Of a stretch of DNA of 64,000 nucleotides, positions 35,242-46,443 are shown piece after piece. The stretch lies in the NCBI RefSeq assembly GCF_003610015.1, contig NZ_AP018933.1:1674001-1738000 (forward strand). The letters are read 5' to 3'. A program made the translations under genes and the position numbers. A model generated the notes under the pieces. The model saw only the letters and a list, made by a program, of their open reading frames with translations, was not told the origin of the DNA and searched no databases. Numbering within the stretch: position 1 is the stretch's first letter; each line of letters opens with the position of its first letter. This DNA comes from Zymobacter palmae. Its GTDB lineage: Bacteria; Pseudomonadota; Gammaproteobacteria; Pseudomonadales; Halomonadaceae.

Positions 35242-38200
35242 TCATGCGGTCAGTGCACGGCAGAGCACCTCGACATAGGGAGATTTCAGCATCTGTACAT
35301 GGTTGCCCTGACTGCGCACCACCTCCACCTGCGACCAACGCTGCTGCCAGCGGTGGGTCGTGGTGGCATCCGTATCCGCTGCGACGACCAGCGTTGCAGG
35401 AGCCTGTGGCAGCTGCATCGGCCAATAGCCCGAACGCAGATTGATGGCGAGCACGCGCAGGATGCGGTGTAGCGACTCCAGCGGTGTTCGCGTAGACATG
35501 ATACCGGCAGACGTGACCGCCCCGTGCAAAGCCGTTAATCGCTGGCATGGCGTCATGTGGGCAAGATGCTCGCGCTCCAGTGTCAACGGCACGCCCTGCA
35601 TCTCCAGCAGGTCGATCAGCTTCTGCAACGCCCCCAGCGATGAGACTTCCTTACGCTCGCACTCGGGTACGCGACTGTCGGCGATGACCACGCGCGCCAG
35701 CGCTATGCCCTCCGCTTCCAGCTGCTGAGCCAGTGCTAGGGCGACCCAGCCACCGAACGAATGCCCGACGAGATACAGTGGCCCGGCGGGCAACTGCCCC
35801 TCCAGCGCTCGCCGATAGAAGGCAGCCGCCGAAGTAACATCGCTGTGCGGCACATCTTGCCCCCACAATCCCCGGGGCTGAAGACCGATGACATGCCAGT
35901 CGGACGGCAGGCTGCGCACCAGCGGCATGAACGAGAACACGTTGTCGCCCGCACCGGGAATGCACAGTACAGTCGGTGCCCCCGTTTGGCCGCTCTGAAG
36001 CGTCATCGCCGGCATATAGCAAGACGAGGGTACGGCGGCGCGACGCGTTTTGAGCGTTTGGGAAATCGCGCTGCCCAACGCATGCACATAGGGTTCGGAC
36101 ACCATGCGGGCATGGGTACCGGGTACGGCAGTGCACACGACCTGCGCTTCCGGCAGCACGCGATGCCAGCCCAGCCCCGCTTCGGCCTGCTCGGGTTCAT
36201 CGGCAGCCACGAACAGGTCAATCACGATCGGCAGCTGCGGCACGTCATATTCGGCACTCAGCAACGCCAGACGGTGCGTCAGCCAGCCGTGGTAGTACTC
36301 AGGTGACCATCCTGCCGGCAGCATGTCGAGGGATTGCCCCAGCGTGTAGTGCACTTCCCACAGCGGCCGCGTGCGGGACAGCGCCTCCACCTGCGCACGC
36401 AGCGCATCAGTGGTCGCCAGCGCGTCGATATCCCCTTTGACGAGGTAGTCCATGCGCTGTTCGTCATCCGGCAACGCGAACAGCTCATCCATGGCAACAA
36501 CGCGCCCATCGTCGCGATCGGGCAGGCGGGTGTCGAGCATGCCGACGAACTCGACACTCTGATCCTGCCCCATTAGCTGGGCCGCCACTTCGTAGGCCAT
36601 TACGCCGCCGAACGACCAGCCCAGCAAGCGATACGGCCCTTCCGGCTGCACCTCACGTACCATCCCGACGAGGCGTGCGGCGGCACCCTCCACGGTCTGG
36701 AAGGCTGGCTGACGGCGATCCGGCGCAGGAAGGCCGTACACGGGAATGTCGCTGTCGATACAGGAGGTCAGCAACGGTCCGTAGAACAGCTCTCCGCTGG
36801 CCTCAGGCACGATAAACAGCGGACGCGCGCTCCCCGTACTACGGAACGCTAGAGGGGTATCGACATCCTGTACTGTCGGCAACACCTCACCCAAGCGCTC
36901 AGCCAGTTCGCTCAGGCGCGATGCGGAAAACAGCGTGACCAGCGGTATCTCTATCCCTTGCTGCTGCGCTTCATTAACCAGGCGCACGGCCATCAGTGAA
37001 TGGCCACCCAACGCGAAGAAGTCGTCGTGACGGCCGACCTGTTCCACGCCCAGCAAACGTTGCCACAGCGCAGCCAACTGGCATTCCAACTCGCCCTGCG
37101 GGGCTTCATAGGCGGCCTGCAGATAGGTCGCCGCATCCGGTTCAGGCAACGCACGGCGATCCACCTTGCCATTCGCATTGAGCGGAATCTCTGCCAACGG
37201 CACCCACGCAGAAGGCACCATGTAGTCCGGCAGGCGCAGACTCAGCCGCTGATTCAATGTCTCTGGGTCAATGTGGTGCCGTTCATAACAGGTGTAATAC
37301 GCCACCAAGCGTTTCTCACTGGCCTCTGTACCACGCGCTTCGACCACGGCATGCTGCACTTCCGGGCAGGCCAGCAATGCGGCTTCGATTTCACCCAGTT
37401 CGATGCGGAAGCCGCGCAGTTTGACCTGGAAGTCGTTGCGGCCTTGGAACATCAGTGTGCCATCCGCTCGCCAGTAGCCCAGATCACCAGTGCGGTAGAG
37501 ACGCGCGTTGGGCGCTGCGGGCATCGCCGCAAAGGGATCGGGCACGAAACGTTCGGCCGTCTGTTCTGGCAGGTTCAGGTACCCTTCCGCGACCCCATCG
37601 CCGCCGATATACAGCTCGCCCGTCACACCGATCGGCACCGGCTGCTGGAAGGCATCCATCACGTAGACCGTAGTATTGCTGATCGGGCGGCCAATGGGCA
37701 TTTGTGGTACGTCGGGATTGGCATCGTTCATGCGATAGGCCGTCGCAAAAGTCGTGGTTTCGGTCGGCCCATAGACGTGCAGAAAATGCTGTGGCGGCCC
37801 TTCACGCAGCGCGCGACGGACGAAGGCAGGATCCAGTGATTCCCCCCCAACCATCAGATAGCGCAGCGCAGGCAGATAGCGTTGCAGAGCGTCGGCATGC
37901 TGGTTGAACAGCGCGATGGTCATGAACATCACGGTGACGCGGTGATGTTCCAGCGCCGCCGTGAACGCCTGTGCATCCATCACGGTATCGTGATCGAACA
38001 CCACCAGACGGCCACCGCACAGTAATGCGCCCCACAGTTCCATCGTGCTGGCATCGAAAGCGGGATTGGCCAAACACGCCACGCGGTCATGCGCATTGAA
38101 GGCCGCATAACCATTGGAGAAGATCAGGCGCAGTACGCTGCGCTGGCTGACCATCACGCCTTTGGGGCGTCCCGTTGAACCGGAGGTGTACATGATATAG

Positions 38201-41200
38201 GCCAGTGCGGGACCGGCCGGATCATACGCACGCCCCGGGTTGATGCATGGCTCGCTCAACGGCGCGGCTAAGCACTGCTCGGGATCAAGCACGGACAGCC
38301 CCAGCGGCCAGGGCGCAAACGCCGCGCTGGCGTCTGCCGAGGCCAGCAACAGGCGCGGCGCGCTATCGGCCAGCATGAACTGCGCACGCGATGCGGGATA
38401 GTGCGGGTCGATCGGCACATAGCAGCCCCCGGCCTTCAGAATCGCCAGCAGGGCTGTGACCAACAGCTCGCCCCGTGGCAAGGCCACCGCTACGCGATCG
38501 TGGGGTTGCAGTCCTTCTCGCAGCAGTCGATGCGCCAATCGATTGGCACGCTCGTTCAGCTGGCGATAACAGCAGGTGTGCGTTCCTTCTACCACAGCAA
38601 TGGCATCGGGCGTGGCCGCTACCTGCGCTTCAAACATCGCCGCGAGGGAGGCATGGCGCGGGTAGTCGCGCTGGGTCGCATTAAAGGTACCAGTGACCGT
38701 TTCGTATTCCACAGGCGAGAGGATAGGCAGCGACATCACGGGACGTTCTGGCGTCGCCGCCATACCTTCCAGCAAGAGTGCCCAGTATCCTTGCCAGCGT
38801 TCGATCGTTGCTTCGTCAAACAACGCGGTGGCGTAGCGCAGCACTCCCCGTACATCACCATCCTGTTCATTTAGCTCAAGGCTGAGATCGCACTGGGCAG
38901 TGTGCTGGTCGATGGGAAGCACGGTCGCGGAAAGGCCGCTCAGTGTCGGTTGTTCTCCGCCTTGCGCCTGCCAGCCCAGCATCACCTGAAAGACCGGGCT
39001 ATGAGCAAGACTGCGCCGCGGCGATACCGCTTCGACGATCTGTTCAAACGGAATGTCCGCGTGCTGCTGGGCGTTCAACACGGTCTCGCGCACGGCAGCC
39101 AGCAGTTGCACGGTATCCACGTCACTCGGCACGCCAATGCGCAGTGCCTGTGTATTGACGAACATGCCAATCAGCGGTTCCAGCTCGTAGCGCTGGCGAC
39201 CCGCCGTCGGCGTTCCGATCACGATATCGTCCTGCCCCGATAGACGGGCCATCAGCGCTGCCCACGCCGCCACGAGGGTCATATAGAGCGTGCCCCCCTG
39301 CGCACGACTCAGCGCATGCAGTCGCGCCACCAGCGGTGCCGGTAGCACGACGTCGAGCTGCGCGCCGCGGTAGTCCTGCCGTTCCGGACGTGGACGGTCG
39401 AGCGGCAGGCGGAGGCATTCCGGCGCGTGCCGCAGCTGCTCAACCCAGTACTGCTGTTGATGCTGAAGGCGCTCGCCGGTGAGGTAGCGCTGCTGCCACA
39501 CGGCGTAGTCGCGGTACTGCAGTGCCAGCGGCGGCAGCGGATCGGGCCGTTCAGCCGCGAAGGCGTCATACAGAGTGCTCAATTCCTGCATCAGCACGCC
39601 CATCGACCATCCATCAGCGATGACGTGATGCAGAGCCAGTCTCAGCAGATGATCGTCGTCGCGGTAACGGACCAGCTGCGCCTGGACCAACGGGCCGCAG
39701 CCTAGATCGAAGGTGGGTGCAAACGGCGGCAAGGTGTCCTCGGGCGATCCCAGCGACACGTATTGGAGCGGGAAGCCCACCTGCGGCGCGCCGACAATCT
39801 GCTGCGGTTCGCCGTCTACGGTTGCCATATGTGTGCGCAGGCTTTCGTGACGTGCCACGATGCCATCCAGCGCACGCGTCAGCGCGGCTGTGTTCAACGT
39901 ACCACGCAGCCGCAGACCGCCTGCGATTACATAGCTGGCACTCGCGGCGTCATCCATCCGCGACAGGAACCACAGACGTTGCTGGGCCAGCGACAGTGGA
40001 ATGGGGCCATCAACGCGCTGCGCCGTGATGGCGGGAAGCGCGTCATCACAGTCGGCCTCGTCCAGCTGCGTCGCCAGCTCAGCCAGCGTCGGGAAGGCAA
40101 ACAGTGCGGTCAGCGATAGCGCACACTTGAGCTGAGCCCGAACACGCGATACCAGCTGTACGCCCAACAGCGAATGGCCGCCCAGCGCAAAGAAGTCATC
40201 GTGACGACCGACGCGCTCGACCCCGAGCAGCGCCGACCAGATGTCCGCCAGAGCAGTTTCATGCGCACCCTGCGGCGCCTCGTAGGTCCGCTGAACACGT
40301 GCAGCATCGTCCGGCTCGGGCAGCGCACGGCGATCGACCTTGCCGTTGGCGGTCAGCGGCAGCGCGTCCAGTGGTACCCAAGCAGAGGGCACCATGTACT
40401 CCGGCAGCTGCGCATGCAATGTGGCACTGAGCACATCAGGTGTCACCTGCTGCCCAGTTCGACAGGTAAAATACGCAACCAGCCGGTGTGTATTGGCACC
40501 ATTACCCGATGCAATCACTATGGCCTGATCAACGCCTTCACAGGCCGCCATTGCGGCTTCAATTTCACCTAGCTCAATGCGGAAACCACGCAGCTTGACT
40601 TGGGAATCATTGCGCCCTTGGAACATGATATCGCCACTGAGCAACCGATAGCCCAGATCGCCAGTGCGATAGAGACGCGCTTCCGTCGAAGAAGAGAACG
40701 GGTCCGGTACAAAACGCTCCTCGGTCTGTTCTGGCAGGTTGAGATAACCACTGGCCACCCCCTCTCCGCCAATATATAGCTCGCCCGTTACGCCAAGGGG
40801 CACTGGCTCACCGTAGGCATCAAGTATGTGAACAGTGGTGTTGCCAATCGGCCGACCAATGGGCATCTGTGGCGTATCGGGATCGGCATCGTTCATGCGA
40901 TAGGCCGTCGCAAAAGTCGTGGTTTCGGTTGGGCCATACACATGTAAAAAATGTTGAGGTGGCCCTTCAAGCAGTGCTCGCCGTACGAAGACAGGATCCA
41001 GCGACTCCCCTCCGACCATCAGGTAGCGCAAGGAAGGCAGGTAGGGTTGCAGCGATTCAGCATACTGATTGAAGAGCGCAATGGTCATGAACATGACCGT
41101 AACACCGTGATGCGCCAGCGCAGCAGCGAACGTATCAGGGTTCATCACCGTGTCGTGGTCAATAATGACCATACAACCACCGCACAACAGCGCTCCCCAT

Positions 41201-44200
41201 ATTTCCATGGTGCTGGCATCAAAAGCGGGGTTGGCAAGGCAGGCCACTCGATCAGATGACGCAAAGTCAGCGTAGCCATTGGCATAGATCAGCCGCAATA
41301 CGTTGCGATGATTGACCATCACCCCTTTGGGCCGCCCCGTTGAGCCCGACGTGTACATAACATAGGCTTCTGCCGATGTATCCAGCATGGGAGGCCATAT
41401 GGGATTACTCACCTCCCTGTCAGAGGGCACCAAAGCAGGGTCAAGTGTACGCAGGCCGGGTTGCACAGAAGCAATGGTGCTGTCTTCATCAGCCAACAGC
41501 AGCATGGGTGCACTATCTTCGAGAATGAACCGCACACGCGCCACCGGATAACGCAGGTCGAGTGGCACATAGCATCCCCCGGATTTGAGGATCGCAAGAA
41601 TGGCCACGGTCAACCCGATGCCGCGAGGCAAGGCGACAGCCACCCTGTCCCCAAGCGTCACTCCCTCGGTCTTCAACCAGTGGGCCAAATGATTAGCTTG
41701 AATGTTCAACTCAGCATATGTGCAGCATTGATCGCCCTCTATCACAGCGATCGCGTCAGGGGCAGCAGCAACCTGTACTTCAAACGCGGCCGATAGCGGG
41801 CAATCATGAGGGTAATCGCTCTGAGTTGCGTTGAAAGCTGAGATCAACGTCTCGCGTTCAGTCAGTGACAGCATCGGCAGTGCCATGACCGGCTGTTCAG
41901 GTGTAGCCGTCATGCCTTCCAACAGTCGCACCCAGTAGCCGATCCAGCGGGTGATCGTCTGTTCGTCGAACAGCGCCGTTGCAAAGTGCACGGCCCCTAT
42001 CAATCGCCCTCCTTCTTCACGCAGCAGCACGCTGAGGTCGCACTGAGACGACACCGTTTCGTCTTCGCACGGAGTGAGGGTCAGCCCGGGCAAGGTCAGC
42101 GAGGCTTCAGGTGTGTTCTGTAACGCTAACATCGTCTGGAAGACCGGGCTGTACGCTAGGCTGCGTTCCGGCGCGACGGCTTCCACCATATGTTCGAACG
42201 GCACCTGCGCGTGCTGCTGGGCGGCCAGCGTGGTGGCTTTAACCTGCGCCAGCAAGGCTTCCACGGAAGGCGATGCCTCAAGGTCGAGGCGCAGCGGCAG
42301 CGTATTGACGAACATACCAATCAAAGGCTCGATATCGGGATGATCACGCCCAGCGACCGGTGTCCCCACCACGATATCGCGCTGCCCCGACAGACGCGCC
42401 ATCAGCGCTCCCCACGCGGCCAGCAGCGTCATAAACACGGTACCGCCATAACGTCGGGACAGCGCATGCAGACGCGCGGTCAGCGCGTGATCCAGCACAA
42501 CGGGCACAGCCGCACCGTCGTAACGCTGCACCGCCGGGCGCGGTCGGTCGGTCGGCAATGACAAGCAGGCGGGCGCACCGTTAAGCTGTTCGACCCAGAA
42601 CCGACATTGCGCCGCCATGTGTTCATCATTCAGAACGTCCTGCTGCCAGATCGCTACATCGCCGTACTGTACCCGCAGCGGCGGCAGTTTGGCCTCGCGG
42701 CCCTCATGCGCCGCCGCATAGCCTTCGCTCAGTTCGCGCAGGAAGATACCGATCGACCACCCATCGGCGATCACGTGATGAAACGCAAACTGCAGCACAT
42801 GGTGATCGGTGCCGAGGCGCACCAGACGACCGCAAGCCAACGGCCCCTTATCCAGCACCATTGCAGGCGTGAACGGTGGTACGGTGTCGCCGTGAGTCAG
42901 TGCCAGCGTGGTCAATGAAAAACCGCTGCCCGCTGCGGATACCCGCTGCCACGGCACATCGTCGACGTCAATGATATAAGTGCGCAGCGCTTCGTGGCGC
43001 GCCGCAATGGCGTCCAGTGCCTGCCGCAGCGCGCGCTCATCCACTTCACCCTTTAGGTCGACGCTGCCATGCAGCTGGTAGGCGCGGCTCAGGCTGCTGT
43101 CCATGCGCGACAGGAACCAGATCCGGCGCTGGGCCGGTGACAGTGGCGCATCCTCGCCCGCTGCTCGCGGCAGCATGTCAGGCAGTACTCCCTCCGCTGC
43201 AGGTACCAGCCTTGCCGCCATGGCCGCCAACGTGGGATGGGCAAACAGGGCTTCCAGACTCAAGGTATGCTGCAAGCGCTGCTGTACGCGTGTCATCAGC
43301 TGCACGGCCAGCAGCGAATGACCACCCAGTGCGAAAAAGTGATCCTGCCGCCCGACGCGCTCGACGCCGAGCACATCGCGCCACAGGGCGGCCAGCCCTT
43401 CTTCCAGCGGGCCATGCGGGGCGTCGTACTGCTGGCGCACGAATGCACTGTCATCGGGTGCAGGCAGTGCCTGCCGATCCAGCTTGCCATTGGGCGTCAG
43501 CGGTAATCGTTCCAGCACCATGAACGCTGCCGGTACCATATAGCCCGGCATGATCGCCGCCAGTGCGGCCTTGAGCTGTGCGGCGTCAGGCATCACATCA
43601 CGGCTGGGCGTGCAGTACGCCACCAGCTGCGGCTCTCCGCCAGTATGGGAACGTGCGACGACGATGGCATCCTGCACACCGTCACATGCCTGCAGCGCGG
43701 CTTCAATTTCACCCAATTCAATGCGGAAGCCGCGAATCTTGACTTGAAAGTCGTTACGCCCTAGGTAATCCAGCGTACCGTCCCTGCGCCAGCGCACTAG
43801 GTCGCCGGTGCGGTACATACGCACCTGTTTGTCAGCCACGAACGGATCGGGCAGGAAACGTTCAGCCGTCAGCTCAGGGCGGCCGAGATAGCCGTGGGTC
43901 ACGCCCGCGCCGGCGATATACAATTCACCCACGACGCCAACCGGCACGGGGTGCTGCTGCTCGTCCAGCACGTAGGCACGAGTATTGGCGATCGGGCGTC
44001 CGATGGACACCTGTGCCTCTCGCGTCGACAGCAGCTGCATAGTCGACCACACCGTCGTTTCGGTAGGGCCATACATGTTCCACAGCGTACTGACCCGAGC
44101 AGCGATATCGTGGGCCAGCGCCAGCGGGCAGGCCTCGCCACCGATCAGCCCCGTCAGCTGCGGTGCGCCCTGCCACTGGTTTTCCAACAGCAGTTTCCAC

Positions 44201-46443
44201 GTCGCGGGGGTGGCCTGGAACAGGGTGATGTCTTCATCACGCAGATAATCGGCCAGCACCGCACCGTCAATGCGTAGCGCATCGCCAGCAATATGAAGCT
44301 GTGCCCCGCTGATCAGCGGCAGAAAGAGTTCCAGTACATGAATGTCGAACGACAGCGTGGTGATGGCCAGCAGGCGATCACGCTCATCGACACCCAGCTG
44401 ACGTTGCTGGTGGCAGAGGAAGTTGACCACGGCACGATGCGGCACCATGACGCCCTTGGGTTGCCCCGTAGAACCCGAGGTATAAATGAGATAGGCCAGA
44501 TTGTCTGGCGCAGCGGTCGGCAATGCCGCTTCCCATACCGAGCCATGCGGCCATAGCAAAGTATCGCCCTCCATCAGCGCCAGCGTCAGCGCGTCGGGCA
44601 ACGGAGCCATGCGTGGAGGAAAGTCGGCCGTGGTGATCAGAACAGTGGGACGGCTGTCCTCAAGAATGTAACGCAAACGGTCGTCAGGATAGGCAGGATC
44701 AAGCGGGACATACGCCCCGCCCGCCTTCAGCACCGCCAACACGGCAACGACCATTGACAGCCCTCGCGGCAGCGCAATGGCCACACGCTGGTCTGCGGCT
44801 ACCCCTTGCGCCACTAGCCAATGCGCCAGCCGATCGGCTTGATCGTTCAGCTCAGCATAGGTCAGCGAGGTGCCATCGTGCACCACAGCCACAGCGTCCG
44901 GTGCCTGCTCGACCTGTCGCTCAACCAAGGCATGAATGCTTGCCTCGCGGGGATAGTCATGTGCCGTGGCATTGAAGTCCTCAACCACCTGATCACGCAG
45001 GTCATCGGACAGCATCGGCAGCGCGTTCACCGCCGTATCAGGCTGACGCACCATGCCGCTCAGCAACTGCGTCCACGCCGACAGCCACTGGGTGAGCGTA
45101 TCGGCATCGAACAGTGCCGTGGCATAGAACAGCGAACCAACCAACTCACCGTCGATATCTTCCAGCGCCACGCTCAGATCGAACGGTGCCTTGGCCTCTT
45201 CACTGGTCAACGCCTCCAGCGCGATGCCCGGCAGGGTCAGCTGCCCTTGCGGGGTGTTCTGGAGCGTAAACATCGTCTGGAACAGCGGGCTGTAGGCTAG
45301 GCTACGGCTGGGCGCGACCGCTTCCACGACCTGTTCAAAGGGAATATCGGCGTGCTGCTGCGCCTCCAGTGCCACACGCCGCACCTGCGCCAGCAAAGTC
45401 GTCGTATTGGGGGCTGCCGACAGATCGACCCGTAACGCTTGTGTATTGACGAACATGCCCAGCATCGTTTCCAGCGCCTGCTGCCCACGCCCGGCGATGG
45501 GAATGCCGGTCACGATATCGTCTTGGCCAGATAGCCGGGCCATCAGCACCGACCAGCTGGCCAGCAGTACCATAAACGGCGTACAGCGGTGCTGCTGACC
45601 GAGCGCCTTAATCGCTTGCGTCAGCGCGGCATCGAAGCGGATCGGTAAACGTCCGCCCGCCATCGCCTGCCGCTCGGGGCGCGGGTGATCCGTCGGCAGC
45701 GTCAGGCGCTCGGGCGCACCGCGCAGCCGTTCGACCCAATACTGTTGCTGGTGAGTCAGCGTACCGTCTTCAAGCAACCCCTGCTGCCACTGTACGTAGT
45801 CGGTATATTGCAGTGCGGGACGCGGCAACGCGGCCTCCCCCGACTGCGCACGGGCGTAATAGGCCGACAGGGCATCCATGAACAGCGCCAGCGACCACCC
45901 ATCGGCGATCAAATGGTGCAGCGCCAGCTTCAGCACGGTGACCTCTTCCGATACCCGCAGCAACTGCACCCGCCACAGCGGGCTTTGCGACAGCACGAAA
46001 GTCGGCAACAACGGCTGATCTTCTTCATTCATATGATGAAGATCACGCACTTCCAGCACGTGGTCGACCTCGACTTCGGTCACCTGCTGACGGGGCTCGC
46101 CGTCTACGGTAACGATGCGCATCCGCAGCACATCGTGATGCGCCAGCAGTGCGCGCAGCGCTTCACGCAGCGCCTCTTCGTCGACACAACCTTGCAGGCG
46201 AAAGCCACCGCTCAGCACGTAGGCATCGGCACTGTCGCCCCCCATCTGCGCCAAAATCCATAACCGCCGCTGAGCCAAGCTCAGCGGCACTCCTTCTGGA
46301 GGACAGGACTGCGGCGTTAAGGGGCGCACGGTACTTGGGCTCTTGCGCGCCACGCCCTGTTGGCGAGCTCGGGCCAGCAAGCGCACTTTGTCTTCCCGAC
46401 TCATCCGCTTCAATGCATCGCGTTGCGGGCCAGTGTTACTCAT
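35242..46443 (-). CDS. NRPS, three modules with tandem thioesterases (C-A-T-C-A-T-C-A-T-TE-TE)
   Basis: About 3733 residues. Each condensation domain carries HHxIADGW (near residues 180, 1226 and 2274). Each A domain has YTSGSTG (near 660, 1700 and 2754), and each carrier has GGHSL (near 1043, 2092 and 3148). Two thioesterases follow: GWSFGG near 3277 and GHSFGG near 3564. Reading the pocket residues by eye, A1 gives D-I-L-Q-L-G-M-V-W, a glycine signature. A2 and A3 both give D-A-M-F-M-G-V-T-F, which I cannot assign; the T-F ending recalls aliphatic (Val/Ile-like) codes. A basic N-terminal segment may dock to the acidic tail of the upstream NRPS. The ATG at 46443 has AGGGG before it and overlaps the upstream stop by 8 bp. 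No epimerase domain. Confidence 0.95.
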   Translation of the reverse strand: MSNTGPQRDALKRMSREDKVRLLARARQQGVARKSPSTVRPLTPQSCPPEGVPLSLAQRRLWILAQMGGDSADAYVLSGGFRLQGCVDEEALREALRALLAHHDVLRMRIVTVDGEPRQQVTEVEVDHVLEVRDLHHMNEEDQPLLPTFVLSQSPLWRVQLLRVSEEVTVLKLALHHLIADGWSLALFMDALSAYYARAQSGEAALPRPALQYTDYVQWQQGLLEDGTLTHQQQYWVERLRGAPERLTLPTDHPRPERQAMAGGRLPIRFDAALTQAIKALGQQHRCTPFMVLLASWSVLMARLSGQDDIVTGIPIAGRGQQALETMLGMFVNTQALRVDLSAAPNTTTLLAQVRRVALEAQQHADIPFEQVVEAVAPSRSLAYSPLFQTMFTLQNTPQGQLTLPGIALEALTSEEAKAPFDLSVALEDIDGELVGSLFYATALFDADTLTQWLSAWTQLLSGMVRQPDTAVNALPMLSDDLRDQVVEDFNATAHDYPREASIHALVERQVEQAPDAVAVVHDGTSLTYAELNDQADRLAHWLVAQGVAADQRVAIALPRGLSMVVAVLAVLKAGGAYVPLDPAYPDDRLRYILEDSRPTVLITTADFPPRMAPLPDALTLALMEGDTLLWPHGSVWEAALPTAAPDNLAYLIYTSGSTGQPKGVMVPHRAVVNFLCHQQRQLGVDERDRLLAITTLSFDIHVLELFLPLISGAQLHIAGDALRIDGAVLADYLRDEDITLFQATPATWKLLLENQWQGAPQLTGLIGGEACPLALAHDIAARVSTLWNMYGPTETTVWSTMQLLSTREAQVSIGRPIANTRAYVLDEQQHPVPVGVVGELYIAGAGVTHGYLGRPELTAERFLPDPFVADKQVRMYRTGDLVRWRRDGTLDYLGRNDFQVKIRGFRIELGEIEAALQACDGVQDAIVVARSHTGGEPQLVAYCTPSRDVMPDAAQLKAALAAIMPGYMVPAAFMVLERLPLTPNGKLDRQALPAPDDSAFVRQQYDAPHGPLEEGLAALWRDVLGVERVGRQDHFFALGGHSLLAVQLMTRVQQRLQHTLSLEALFAHPTLAAMAARLVPAAEGVLPDMLPRAAGEDAPLSPAQRRIWFLSRMDSSLSRAYQLHGSVDLKGEVDERALRQALDAIAARHEALRTYIIDVDDVPWQRVSAAGSGFSLTTLALTHGDTVPPFTPAMVLDKGPLACGRLVRLGTDHHVLQFAFHHVIADGWSIGIFLRELSEGYAAAHEGREAKLPPLRVQYGDVAIWQQDVLNDEHMAAQCRFWVEQLNGAPACLSLPTDRPRPAVQRYDGAAVPVVLDHALTARLHALSRRYGGTVFMTLLAAWGALMARLSGQRDIVVGTPVAGRDHPDIEPLIGMFVNTLPLRLDLEASPSVEALLAQVKATTLAAQQHAQVPFEHMVEAVAPERSLAYSPVFQTMLALQNTPEASLTLPGLTLTPCEDETVSSQCDLSVLLREEGGRLIGAVHFATALFDEQTITRWIGYWVRLLEGMTATPEQPVMALPMLSLTERETLISAFNATQSDYPHDCPLSAAFEVQVAAAPDAIAVIEGDQCCTYAELNIQANHLAHWLKTEGVTLGDRVAVALPRGIGLTVAILAILKSGGCYVPLDLRYPVARVRFILEDSAPMLLLADEDSTIASVQPGLRTLDPALVPSDREVSNPIWPPMLDTSAEAYVMYTSGSTGRPKGVMVNHRNVLRLIYANGYADFASSDRVACLANPAFDASTMEIWGALLCGGCMVIIDHDTVMNPDTFAAALAHHGVTVMFMTIALFNQYAESLQPYLPSLRYLMVGGESLDPVFVRRALLEGPPQHFLHVYGPTETTTFATAYRMNDADPDTPQMPIGRPIGNTTVHILDAYGEPVPLGVTGELYIGGEGVASGYLNLPEQTEERFVPDPFSSSTEARLYRTGDLGYRLLSGDIMFQGRNDSQVKLRGFRIELGEIEAAMAACEGVDQAIVIASGNGANTHRLVAYFTCRTGQQVTPDVLSATLHAQLPEYMVPSAWVPLDALPLTANGKVDRRALPEPDDAARVQRTYEAPQGAHETALADIWSALLGVERVGRHDDFFALGGHSLLGVQLVSRVRAQLKCALSLTALFAFPTLAELATQLDEADCDDALPAITAQRVDGPIPLSLAQQRLWFLSRMDDAASASYVIAGGLRLRGTLNTAALTRALDGIVARHESLRTHMATVDGEPQQIVGAPQVGFPLQYVSLGSPEDTLPPFAPTFDLGCGPLVQAQLVRYRDDDHLLRLALHHVIADGWSMGVLMQELSTLYDAFAAERPDPLPPLALQYRDYAVWQQRYLTGERLQHQQQYWVEQLRHAPECLRLPLDRPRPERQDYRGAQLDVVLPAPLVARLHALSRAQGGTLYMTLVAAWAALMARLSGQDDIVIGTPTAGRQRYELEPLIGMFVNTQALRIGVPSDVDTVQLLAAVRETVLNAQQHADIPFEQIVEAVSPRRSLAHSPVFQVMLGWQAQGGEQPTLSGLSATVLPIDQHTAQCDLSLELNEQDGDVRGVLRYATALFDEATIERWQGYWALLLEGMAATPERPVMSLPILSPVEYETVTGTFNATQRDYPRHASLAAMFEAQVAATPDAIAVVEGTHTCCYRQLNERANRLAHRLLREGLQPHDRVAVALPRGELLVTALLAILKAGGCYVPIDPHYPASRAQFMLADSAPRLLLASADASAAFAPWPLGLSVLDPEQCLAAPLSEPCINPGRAYDPAGPALAYIMYTSGSTGRPKGVMVSQRSVLRLIFSNGYAAFNAHDRVACLANPAFDASTMELWGALLCGGRLVVFDHDTVMDAQAFTAALEHHRVTVMFMTIALFNQHADALQRYLPALRYLMVGGESLDPAFVRRALREGPPQHFLHVYGPTETTTFATAYRMNDANPDVPQMPIGRPISNTTVYVMDAFQQPVPIGVTGELYIGGDGVAEGYLNLPEQTAERFVPDPFAAMPAAPNARLYRTGDLGYWRADGTLMFQGRNDFQVKLRGFRIELGEIEAALLACPEVQHAVVEARGTEASEKRLVAYYTCYERHHIDPETLNQRLSLRLPDYMVPSAWVPLAEIPLNANGKVDRRALPEPDAATYLQAAYEAPQGELECQLAALWQRLLGVEQVGRHDDFFALGGHSLMAVRLVNEAQQQGIEIPLVTLFSASRLSELAERLGEVLPTVQDVDTPLAFRSTGSARPLFIVPEASGELFYGPLLTSCIDSDIPVYGLPAPDRRQPAFQTVEGAAARLVGMVREVQPEGPYRLLGWSFGGVMAYEVAAQLMGQDQSVEFVGMLDTRLPDRDDGRVVAMDELFALPDDEQRMDYLVKGDIDALATTDALRAQVEALSRTRPLWEVHYTLGQSLDMLPAGWSPEYYHGWLTHRLALLSAEYDVPQLPIVIDLFVAADEPEQAEAGLGWHRVLPEAQVVCTAVPGTHARMVSEPYVHALGSAISQTLKTRRAAVPSSCYMPAMTLQSGQTGAPTVLCIPGAGDNVFSFMPLVRSLPSDWHVIGLQPRGLWGQDVPHSDVTSAAAFYRRALEGQLPAGPLYLVGHSFGGWVALALAQQLEAEGIALARVVIADSRVPECERKEVSSLGALQKLIDLLEMQGVPLTLEREHLAHMTPCQRLTALHGAVTSAGIMSTRTPLESLHRILRVLAINLRSGYWPMQLPQAPATLVVAADTDATTTHRWQQRWSQVEVVRSQGNHVQMLKSPYVEVLCRALTA

